A stretch of DNA of 45,703 bases, taken from assembly GCF_002086815.1 (NCBI RefSeq), contig NZ_MVID01000039.1, forward strand, positions 1 through 45,703. Reading direction: 5' to 3'. Positions 18,901 to 25,061 of the stretch are shown here, piece after piece. The DNA comes from Mycolicibacterium parafortuitum. GTDB taxonomy: Bacteria > Actinomycetota > Actinomycetes > Mycobacteriales > Mycobacteriaceae. The notes below the pieces were generated by a model, which saw nothing but the letters and a program-made list of their open reading frames with translations, made no database searches and was not told the DNA's origin. How positions within the stretch are numbered: position 1 is the stretch's first letter; each line of letters opens with the position of its first letter. The translations under genes and the position numbers were made by a program.

Positions 18901-19488
18901 ACCATTGCGGCCGACGGCACGTTCACCTACACGAGCAACTTCACAGTGGCACAGCGCCACGCGGTCGCCCGGATCGGGGCCACGAGCACAGTCCCCGCCA
19001 CCGGAGTCGCTCTCCCCACGTACAACGGTGTCGCGCTCAACGCCTGGGATGACGCATTCACGATGACTGTCTCCGACGGGTTCGGAGGCACCGCTCAGCT
19101 CACGGTCAAGGTCCCGATCTACGCGATCAACGCCAATCCCCAGCTCGGCCTCGGCAGCCTGGTGTGTGCGTTCACCTCCTGCACCATCACCATCACGACG
19201 ACCGACCCGGACGGCGACAACCTGAGCGGTTCCTTGAGTACGTCGAACAACGGCACCGGTGCCCCGTGGTACACCCTGGAGAGGGGTAGCGTCACCGTCA
19301 ACGCGGGCAACCAGCACACGATGAGCTGGGGCGGCAACAACAACGGCGCCGGCACCCAGCAAACCGGTAACCAGAGATACACGGTCTACGACGGCTACTA
19401 CCGGGTCACCAACGGCGTCGTCGACTCCAGCTACTTCTCGCGCGCGTGGGTGAACTGGAGTAACACCACCAGGACCACCGGGAACTAG
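15922..19488 (+). CDS. Large secreted acidic protein with VCBS/cadherin-like repeats, paralogue 2
   Basis: This 1188-residue protein starts at GTG 15922, with the AAAGGAG signal in the same position as in paralogue 1. The signal region is nearly identical (MAAASPRKPRRTSGRHRKPS, then a hydrophobic stretch ending GQGVASA). The acidic segment (about 49-235) is different in sequence and includes a small EEIDA tandem repeat. The helical region (GWIPFVGTGIYVVSLLGNLGAL) and the VCBS-type modules (VDPDGGSIEF, SDSDGDPLRF, DADGDAP, DPDGDNL) align throughout. The C-x4-C pair near the C-terminus (VCAFTSC) is kept. Several hundred bases of the middle are almost identical to paralogue 1 even at silent sites. 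Function is inferred as surface-exposed or released, calcium-stabilised protein; no anchor was seen. Confidence 0.88.
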   Translation: MAAASPRKPRRTSGRHRKPSGHAHWLRVGAVGVGLAAAIISGQGVASAGTDDGSASGDSSATPPGKRNAAADRPVARSGQSDSPSSSSEDGETDTETDTGADPIGTDTDVEDSDPDSELEPAEEIDAEEIDAEEMDEETASEADAAGSEATRAPRKPSAAERPTLSTGRGAPAQDGGTTATETDPPAPAPVGSSADSGSAPAPNAPGGSTGNPATAAPDPVPATPATEDEAEASFIINIVKELVKAFGGATTPGGDSAPPLSIEQVLQGIWLGRKDQQTANPTSELIELANEKTLAELSTSIGWIPFVGTGIYVVSLLGNLGALGSAILRGDSADVADELRDIGRDLIGLVPVVGAPTAGKLYGGGDSATVGASAQAATLAAATPPPPVGTQAHFLWVLQRAVNRLAGWPGVPKNFVDITNRVTDQTLDNSNNQLDVLIANAFAGSPAVWLPDLGRVLGLFVLSALPNYSYTDSLNAWGSFLNKIMPPFKIADGAGTLDVISNYKIMGAAVVGAATLLRDMLNGIYDPVQWEINIIKATTGATVTASDLNNFTALQNKIVAAQAGAILVGGDGGAFDDPTRAWNVTLPTWTAAQVNPYTITTYVALVALYKRFQEMATLTTFTTWTTYDSWHYTNGLGMYAAGTFHAVDPDGGSIEFRADGTLGRTYTTEGNALVTINTVQGGFTYTPPALWDPKAQGAAFRHRSTAEDPEERFDWVTVQAYSADGVPYNIRVGIEIINGTNAAPVYTGVTGQNTDALGVVKGKINGSDSDGDPLRFYLVDSSVNGLTGNSAYTKNGSGNGGIVTVNETTGDFTYVSSATAGANQSFQVRINDKHYGNTIVTITVPNTTSITPGNVNTSTPYVVTGTPPASTNKPGAFTSYTLVGGTTKGTVTSFNPATGAFTYTSSVGRVLNNDDVITMIATDADGRSVTLRLNVKPSTVTTNPTLTLTTPPTVGTLNGTTQTSTGKLTYYDADGDAPVWPASVTSAKGGTVTIAADGTFTYTSNFTVAQRHAVARIGATSTVPATGVALPTYNGVALNAWDDAFTMTVSDGFGGTAQLTVKVPIYAINANPQLGLGSLVCAFTSCTITITTTDPDGDNLSGSLSTSNNGTGAPWYTLERGSVTVNAGNQHTMSWGGNNNGAGTQQTGNQRYTVYDGYYRVTNGVVDSSYFSRAWVNWSNTTRTTGN
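16288..16317 (+). repeat. Two tandem 15-bp units in the acidic region of paralogue 2
   Basis: GAGGAGATCGACGCC occurs twice head to tail, followed by a decayed third copy. It codes EEIDA repeats in the disordered acidic segment and suggests slippage-driven length change. Confidence 0.85.
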
Positions 19489-19508
19489 GGTGATTGCCGA
19501 ATCCCGCT

Positions 19509-19568
19509 GCGAGCGTGCGCGTTCGCCGAGAAAGCAATGGCGTGTCGCCCGCAGACACGCACGCTCGC
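19509..19568. repeat. Intergenic palindromic repeat, copy B (probable bidirectional terminator)
   Basis: The left arm GCGAGCGTGCGCGT (19509-19522) pairs with ACACGCACGCTCGC (19555-19568), with one G-T type mismatch. It fills the gap between the convergent ends of paralogue 2 (19488) and urtE (19579), a natural place for a terminator serving both strands. It resembles the element after hisS at 10939-10996 in arm sequence and size. Confidence 0.75.
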
Positions 19569-19578
19569 GGGGGATTGG

Positions 19579-20271
19579 CTAGATCGCCATCGCGGCGCGG
19601 ACGTCGGCCTCGGACGCGGAACCGCCTGTGCCGCTTGAGGTGACGCGGCCGGCTTCCAGGATGTAGTAGCGCTGCGCGGATTCCAGCGCGAAACCGATGT
19701 GTTGTTCGACGAGCAGCACGCCGAGATCGCCGCGGTTGGTCAGCGCGGTGATGGCCTCTTCGATCTCGTGCACGACCGACGGCTGGATGCCTTCGGTCGG
19801 CTCGTCGAGGATCAGGCATTTCGGGGTGGTGATCAACGCCCGCGCGATCGCGAGTTGCTGACGCTGGCCACCGGAGAGCAGACCGGCGCGACGGTTCAGT
19901 AGTTCCTTCAGAGCCGGGAACAGGTCGAGCTGCTCGTCGATCAGCGCCTTGCCGTTCTTGCGCCCGTCGGCGACGACCTGCAGGTTCTCCGCCGTGGTGA
20001 GCTGCCCGAAGGACTGCTGGCCCTGCGGGACGTACGCGAGCCCGCGGCTCACCCGCGCGCTAGGGCGTAGCTTGGTGATGTCCTCACCGTCGAAAAGGAC
20101 TTTCCCCGCAGTGCATTTCAGCAGACCGACCGCTGCGCGCAGCAGCGTCGTCTTGCCGGCTCCGTTGTGTCCCATCACCGCGGCGACGCCGTCGGCGGGT
20201 ACCTCGATGCTGACCCCGTGGATCACCTCACTGCGGCCGTAGCCGGAGCGGACATCGACCAGTTGCAGCAT
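19579..20271 (-). CDS. urtE: Urea ABC transporter ATP-binding subunit UrtE
   Basis: This 230-residue cytoplasmic ATPase is of the branched-chain amino acid/urea (LivF) type. The ATG at 20271 overlaps the urtD stop. Walker A is GHNGAGKTT (about residue 35), the signature is LLSGGQRQQLAIARAL, Walker B is LILDEPTEGIQPSVV and the H-loop is LLVEQHIGFAL. EPTEGIQPS is typical of UrtE rather than LivF. It is the last gene of the urtABCDE operon, with a palindromic terminator-like element 11 bases beyond. Confidence 0.93.
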   Translation of the reverse strand: MLQLVDVRSGYGRSEVIHGVSIEVPADGVAAVMGHNGAGKTTLLRAAVGLLKCTAGKVLFDGEDITKLRPSARVSRGLAYVPQGQQSFGQLTTAENLQVVADGRKNGKALIDEQLDLFPALKELLNRRAGLLSGGQRQQLAIARALITTPKCLILDEPTEGIQPSVVHEIEEAITALTNRGDLGVLLVEQHIGFALESAQRYYILEAGRVTSSGTGGSASEADVRAAMAI

Positions 20272-21104
20272 CAGGACTTCTCCTCGGCGAGTTCGATTCC
20301 GTCGGCACCGGCCGCGGCGGTCCCGAGGTAGACCTCCTGGACCTTCGGATTGGCCTGCACCTCGGCGACCGAACCCTCGGCGATGACCTGGCCGCGGGCC
20401 AGCACCGTGACCGACGTCGCGAACGCGCGCATGAAGTCCATGTCGTGCTCGACGACGACGACGGTGCGTTCGGCACCGATGCGGCGCAACAGGTTTCCGG
20501 TCTCTTCGCGTTCCTCGGTGCTCATGCCCGCGACCGGCTCGTCGAGCAGCAGCACGTCGGCGTTCTGCACGAGCAGCATGCCGATCTCCAGCCACTGTTT
20601 CTGGCCGTGGGCGAGTACGCCGGCCGGTTTGTCGGCCAGGTGGGTCAGCCCGATGGTGTGCAGTGCCTGTTCGATCGCGGGCAGCACACCGTGGCGCCGC
20701 CGCAGCAGCGTCCACACCGAACGTCCTGCGCCCGCGGCGATGTCGAGGTTCTGCAGCACCGTGAGCTCCTCGAACACGCTCGCGGTCTGGAAGGTCCGCC
20801 CGACCCCGAGCCGGGCGATCTGGTGCACCTTCTTGCCGAGCAGTTCGACGCCTGACTTGTTCACCGAGCCGGTTGCCGAGACCAGCCCGGTGATCGCGTC
20901 GATCACCGTGGTCTTGCCTGCACCGTTCGGGCCGATCAGGAACCGCAGATCACCCTGGAACAGGGTCAGGTCGACGTCGCTGACTGCCTTGAACCCGTCG
21001 AAATCGACTGTCAAGCCCCGAACTTCGAGGTACTGGGCGCCCATGCCGGCGTTCCCACCCTCGACGGGTTCCTTACCCGCTGTGCTCGCATCGATGTCGC
21101 TCAT
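20271..21104 (-). CDS. urtD: Urea ABC transporter ATP-binding subunit UrtD
   Basis: This 277-residue ATPase is of the LivG/UrtD type. ATG 21104 sits in an ATGA overlap with the urtC stop. Walker A is GPNGAGKTT, Walker B is VLLLDEPVAGM and the H-loop is VVVVEHDMDFMRAF. The signature loop is LAHGQKQWLEIGMLL, the UrtD-style replacement of the usual LSGGQ. An N-terminal extension of about 25 residues is unremarkable. It pairs with UrtE to energise the UrtB/UrtC permease. Confidence 0.93.
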   Translation of the reverse strand: MSDIDASTAGKEPVEGGNAGMGAQYLEVRGLTVDFDGFKAVSDVDLTLFQGDLRFLIGPNGAGKTTVIDAITGLVSATGSVNKSGVELLGKKVHQIARLGVGRTFQTASVFEELTVLQNLDIAAGAGRSVWTLLRRRHGVLPAIEQALHTIGLTHLADKPAGVLAHGQKQWLEIGMLLVQNADVLLLDEPVAGMSTEEREETGNLLRRIGAERTVVVVEHDMDFMRAFATSVTVLARGQVIAEGSVAEVQANPKVQEVYLGTAAAGADGIELAEEKS

Positions 21105-22207
21105 GAGGTCGCGCCCACCTTCTCTGCGTCCGGGTCGGAGTCGGGAGCCTTGTCGGATGAGGTGTCGGCCTTGCGCCGGCGCTTCAGGTACACGCCGAGG
21201 CCCGCCAGGCCCGCCGGCAGGAAGCCGACGACAAGGATGAACAGCAGGCCCTGACCGTAGGTCCACGCCGACGGAAAGCGTTCGGAGAACAGGGTTTGCG
21301 CCCACGCCACACCGATCGCGCCGAGCACCGGCCCGAGCAGCGTGGCACGCCCGCCGATCGCGACACCGATCAGGAACGCGATCGACGGCAGGATGCCGAC
21401 CTGCGACGGTGCGATGAACCCGACGATCGGGGCGAACAGCGCACCGGCGATGGACGCGAACAGCGCCGCCACCGCGTAGGCCACCACCTTGATGTTGGCG
21501 GGGTCGTAGCCCAGGAACCGCACGCGTTCCTCACCGTCTCGGACGGCGACAAGCAGTTCGCCGTAGCGGCTCTGCATCAGCTGACGCACGACGGCGACGA
21601 CGATCAGCAGGACCGCGGCGGCGATGAAGTACAGCATCTTGCGGTTCACCGGGTCGTTGAGCGTGAACCCGAAGAACGTACGGAACCTGTTGAGCCCGTT
21701 GGAGCCGCCGAGGCTGGTCTGGCCGACCAGCAGGATGGCCAGCGCGGCGGCCAGCGCCTGCGACAGGATCGCGAAGTAGGCGCCCTTGACCTTGCGCTTG
21801 AACACGCCGAGCCCGAGTGCCACCGCGATCCCGGTCGGGATCACCACGATCGCGATCAGCGTGACGACGGGGGAGGCGAACGGCGTCCAGTATCCGGGCA
21901 GTTCGCGGACGCCCTGAATCTGCATGAAGTCGGGTACCGCGTCGCCGCGCAGTTCCGCGTCGGCGATCTTGAGGTGCATCGCCATCATGTAGCCGCCGAG
22001 GCCGAAGAACACCCCCTGGCCCAGAACCAGCATTCCGCCTCGGCCCCAGGCCAATCCGATGCCGACCGCCACGATGGCGAAGCACAGGAACTTGCCCAGC
22101 AGGCTGAGCCGGAAGTCCGACAACACGGCAGGCGCCACCACGAACAGCACCAGCGCCGCGACGCCGAAGCCGGCCCAGGTCTGCCACCGTCCCAGCACGG
22201 TTCTCAT
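21101..22207 (-). CDS. urtC: Urea ABC transporter permease UrtC
   Basis: A 368-residue polytopic membrane protein of the LivM/UrtC family with about ten hydrophobic segments. ATG 22207 overlaps the urtB stop by four bases. Recognisable family parts include GRGGMLVLGQGVFFGLGGYMMAMH, LVGQTSLGGSNGLN and RATLLGPVLGAIGVAW. The charged C-terminal tail (SSDKAPDSDPDAEKVG) is cytoplasmic. It forms the translocation path with UrtB. Confidence 0.92.
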   Translation of the reverse strand: MRTVLGRWQTWAGFGVAALVLFVVAPAVLSDFRLSLLGKFLCFAIVAVGIGLAWGRGGMLVLGQGVFFGLGGYMMAMHLKIADAELRGDAVPDFMQIQGVRELPGYWTPFASPVVTLIAIVVIPTGIAVALGLGVFKRKVKGAYFAILSQALAAALAILLVGQTSLGGSNGLNRFRTFFGFTLNDPVNRKMLYFIAAAVLLIVVAVVRQLMQSRYGELLVAVRDGEERVRFLGYDPANIKVVAYAVAALFASIAGALFAPIVGFIAPSQVGILPSIAFLIGVAIGGRATLLGPVLGAIGVAWAQTLFSERFPSAWTYGQGLLFILVVGFLPAGLAGLGVYLKRRRKADTSSDKAPDSDPDAEKVGATS

Positions 22208-23088
22208 ACGAGACTCCTTGTCCGAACGGTGAACAGACCCTGCGGCCGCACCTGCAGGAAGACCACGATGATCACGAACACGATCACTTTCGCCAGCGAT
22301 GCGGTGGTGTTGTACTCGATGAACGAGTTCAGGAAGCCGAGGGCGAACGCTGCGATCACGGTGCCCTTGATCTGGCCGAGCCCGCCGATCACGACAACCA
22401 GGAACGCGTCGATCAGATAGCTCTGTCCAATCGTCGGGCTCGTCGACCCGATCAGGGTCAGCGCGACCCCGGCGACGGCGGCCAGGCCCGAGCCGATGAA
22501 GAACGTGGTGATGTCGGTCTTGCGCGACGAGATCCCGCTGGTCTCGGCGAGGTCGCGGTTCTGCACGACGGCGCGGATGCGTCGTCCCATCGGGCTCATC
22601 TTGAGCACCGCGGCGAGCACCGCGACGCACACGACGGCAAGGACCAGGATGAAGATGCGGGTTTTGGGAACCACCGCGCCGAGGATCTCCACACCTCCGG
22701 AGAGCCACGGCGGGGCGATGACGTTGACGGCGGGAGCACCGAAGATGTCTCGGGCAACCTGCTGCAGGATCAGGCCGACCCCGAAGGTCACCAACAGGGT
22801 GTCCAGTGGGCGGTGATACATCCGCTGGATCAGGGTGACCTCAAGCAGCGCACCCATGGCGCCGCCGATGAAGAACCCGACCACCAGCGAGATCAGCAGC
22901 GACGCACCGGCGCTGGAGATGATCTGCTGTACCACGTAGGCGGTGTAGCAGCCGGCCATGATGAACTCGCCGTGCGCCATGTTGATGACGCCCATCTGGC
23001 CGAAGGTCAGAGACAGTCCGAGTGCGGCCAGCAACAGGATTGAGCCGAGGCTCAATCCTGTTGCCAGCTGCCCGATTACGACATCCAC
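22204..23088 (-). CDS. urtB: Urea ABC transporter permease UrtB
   Basis: A 294-residue LivH/UrtB-type permease, almost entirely hydrophobic. Family segments include LSLTFGQMGVINMAHGEFIMAGCY near residue 28, LIQRMYHRPLDTLLVTFGVGLILQ, and MGRRIRAVVQNRDLAETSGI in the cytoplasmic coupling loop. It begins seven bases after urtA and overlaps urtC, so the permease pair is translationally linked. Confidence 0.93.
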   Translation of the reverse strand: MDVVIGQLATGLSLGSILLLAALGLSLTFGQMGVINMAHGEFIMAGCYTAYVVQQIISSAGASLLISLVVGFFIGGAMGALLEVTLIQRMYHRPLDTLLVTFGVGLILQQVARDIFGAPAVNVIAPPWLSGGVEILGAVVPKTRIFILVLAVVCVAVLAAVLKMSPMGRRIRAVVQNRDLAETSGISSRKTDITTFFIGSGLAAVAGVALTLIGSTSPTIGQSYLIDAFLVVVIGGLGQIKGTVIAAFALGFLNSFIEYNTTASLAKVIVFVIIVVFLQVRPQGLFTVRTRSLV

Positions 23089-23094
23089 GTGTTC

Positions 23095-24360
23095 CTAGCC
23101 GGACAGCCCGGCGGCCCACGGGTAGGACTTCAGGAACGGATCCGGCTCGATCGGGCCGGGCGACTCCCAGACGGTGTAGATCAGGCCGTCGGGCCGGATC
23201 TCGCCGATCCGCGCGGTCTTGGTGATGTGGTGGTTCTCGCCGTCGATGGTGACCAGACCCTCGGGGGCCTCGAACGTCACGCCGTCGGCGTTGTCCTGGA
23301 TGGCCTTGACGTCGAACGAACCGGCCTTCTCGACGGTGTTCTTCCACAGGAACACCGACACGTAGGCGGCCTCCATCGGATCCGAGGTGGGCTTGTCGGC
23401 GCCGAACTTGTCCTTGTAGGCCTTGACGAACTCGTTGTTCACCGGCGTGTCGATGGTCTGGTAGTAGTCCCACGCCGTGAGCTGGCCGTCGATGTTCTGC
23501 ACACCGATGCCGCCGACCTCTTCCTCGGCGATCGACACCGACACCACCGGCATGTCCTGCGGGGTCAGGCCGACGTTTTTGTACTCGCGGAAGAACGCGA
23601 CATTGGAATCGCCGTTGAGGGTGTTGAACACCGCGTCGGCGTCGGCGGTGCGCACCTTGTTGATGATGGTGGAGAAGTCGGTCGAGCCCAGCGGCGTGTA
23701 GTCCTCGCCCTTGATCTCGATGCCGTTCGCCTCGGCGTAGGCCTTGATGATGCGGTTGGCGGTCTGCGGGAAGACGTAGTCGCTACCGACCAGGTACAGC
23801 GACTTGACGCCCTTCTCCTTGAGGTAGTCCAGCGCCGGGACGATCTGCTGGTTGGTGGTCGCGCCGGTGTAGAAGATGTTGGGGGAGGCCTCCAGGCCTT
23901 CGTACTGCACGGGGTAGTACAGCAGCGAGTTGGCGCTCTCGAACACCGGGAGCATGGCCTTGCGGCTCGACGAGGTCCAGCCGCCGAACACCGCGGCGAC
24001 GCAGTCGCTGCTGATCAGCTTCTCGGCCTTCTCGGCGAAGACCGTGGGCTCGGACGCGCCGTCCTCGCCGACCAGCTGGATCTGCTTGCCCAGCACACCG
24101 CCGTCGGCGTTGATCTGCTCGACGGCCAGATCGATCGCGTTGCGGACGGTGACCTCGGAGATCGCCATGGTGCCCGACAGCGAGTTCAGCGCGCCGACCT
24201 TGATGGTCTCGCCGGAGGTGTCCACGCATGACTCGGCATTTGCTGTGTCTGTTTCGCTTGCTTTGCTTCCGCAGCCGGCCAACAGCAGGCTGGCCGCCGC
24301 CACGACAGTTCCCGCGGTCAGCGCCGAGCGTGATAAGGAATGGCGTCGAGGTTGTTGCAT
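23095..24360 (-). CDS. urtA: Urea-binding lipoprotein UrtA
   Basis: The 421-residue solute-binding protein captures urea (or short amides) for the UrtBCDE importer. ATG 24360 was chosen because AGAAAGG precedes it at good spacing; an upstream ATG at 24378 lacks one. A signal peptide ends in the lipobox LLAGC, so the protein is a membrane-anchored lipoprotein. The mature part follows the UrtA pattern: IKVGALNSLSGTMAISE, VFGGWTSSSRKAMLPVFE, LLYYPVQYEGLEASPNIFYTG, and DYYQTIDTPVN. No urease genes are in the window, so urea breakdown must be encoded elsewhere. Confidence 0.94.
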   Translation of the reverse strand: MQQPRRHSLSRSALTAGTVVAAASLLLAGCGSKASETDTANAESCVDTSGETIKVGALNSLSGTMAISEVTVRNAIDLAVEQINADGGVLGKQIQLVGEDGASEPTVFAEKAEKLISSDCVAAVFGGWTSSSRKAMLPVFESANSLLYYPVQYEGLEASPNIFYTGATTNQQIVPALDYLKEKGVKSLYLVGSDYVFPQTANRIIKAYAEANGIEIKGEDYTPLGSTDFSTIINKVRTADADAVFNTLNGDSNVAFFREYKNVGLTPQDMPVVSVSIAEEEVGGIGVQNIDGQLTAWDYYQTIDTPVNNEFVKAYKDKFGADKPTSDPMEAAYVSVFLWKNTVEKAGSFDVKAIQDNADGVTFEAPEGLVTIDGENHHITKTARIGEIRPDGLIYTVWESPGPIEPDPFLKSYPWAAGLSG

Positions 24361-24478
24361 GTACGGCCTTTCTGGCATTTCAGCACGTGTCAGGGTGGTC
24401 TGCACGGCGAAGTTTCAACACCGCCCCGGTGTCGAATCCGGACGTTAGAGCGCCCGTGTTTCTGCCAAATGTCTGTGT

Positions 24479-24494
24479 GTGACGGCCAAGTTAA
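24479..24494 (-). promoter_or_regulatory. Candidate GlnR box upstream of urtA
   Basis: Read on the minus strand the sequence is TTAAC-TTGGCC-GTCAC, matching the AC-N9-AC core of mycobacterial GlnR sites. It lies about 120 bases upstream of the urtA start codon. Nitrogen-limitation control of urt operons by GlnR is known in actinobacteria; the match here is short and could be chance. Confidence 0.4.
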
Positions 24495-24595
24495 CCTGTT
24501 GTCGGGCGCGACAGTTCGTTTGCCGCCGATGCCGGGTGCCGACGGGCGGGGTGTCCGCGAGTAACGCTTCGGTAGCGTCGGTCGATGTGTCCAAC

Positions 24596-25030
24596 ATGCG
24601 ATCAGCTTCAGCGAAGGTAGGAACGGCGGTCGGTGCGTCACTGTTGGCGGCCGCTGCCTCGGTCATCGTCGGTCAGGCCACCGCGTACGCCCAGGAGCCG
24701 ACCGGGCACCAGGTCCGGTACACGCTCACCTCGGGCGGCGCCTACGAGTTCGACCTTTTCTATCTGACCACCCAGCCGCCGAGCATGGAGGCGTTCAACG
24801 CCGACGCGTATGCCTACGCCAAGCGCGAGAAGGTGAACGTGGCCCCCGGCGCGCCGTGGGTGTTCGAGACCACGCTGGAGGACCCGAACTGGGCGATCCT
24901 TCAGGTCAGCAGCACCACCCGCGGCGGGCAGGCTGCCCCGAACGCGCACTGCGACATCGCGGTCGACGGCGCCGTCCAGAGCGAGCACAACGACCCGTAC
25001 AACGTGCGCTGCCAGCTCGGCCAGTGGTGA
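24596..25030 (+). CDS. Small secreted protein, MmpS-like beta-sandwich suspected
   Basis: A 144-residue exported protein. Residues 1-32 form a Sec signal peptide (VGTAVGASLLAAAASVIVGQ, then ATAYAQ with likely cleavage after AYA). The mature part is beta-rich (VRYTLTSGGAYEFDLFYLTTQPP) and ends in CDIAVDGAV...NVRCQLGQW, in which two Cys are spaced as in MmpS-type accessory proteins (C-x-I-x-V-D-G-x-V). There is no MmpL gene nearby, so this is a fold-level resemblance only. The start is uncertain; ATG 24596 best fits the signal peptide, GTG 24587 is an alternative, and no strong Shine-Dalgarno is seen. Confidence 0.75.
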   Translation: MRSASAKVGTAVGASLLAAAASVIVGQATAYAQEPTGHQVRYTLTSGGAYEFDLFYLTTQPPSMEAFNADAYAYAKREKVNVAPGAPWVFETTLEDPNWAILQVSSTTRGGQAAPNAHCDIAVDGAVQSEHNDPYNVRCQLGQW

Positions 25031-25061
25031 GTTAGACCAGAGTTAGACCCGATCTAGACCC
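25029..25061. repeat. Three tandem 11-bp units between convergent genes
   Basis: GAGTTAGACCA, GAGTTAGACCC and GATCTAGACCC follow head to tail. The array spans the last bases of the secreted protein, the short convergent gap and the stop codon of helD (25054-25056). The 11-base period is close to one helical turn. Confidence 0.8.

Noticed and set aside
19579..20715. A 378-residue extended UrtE
   Set aside because: The first 148 residues are a shifted frame of urtD; ATG 20271 at the urtD stop gives the normal UrtE length.
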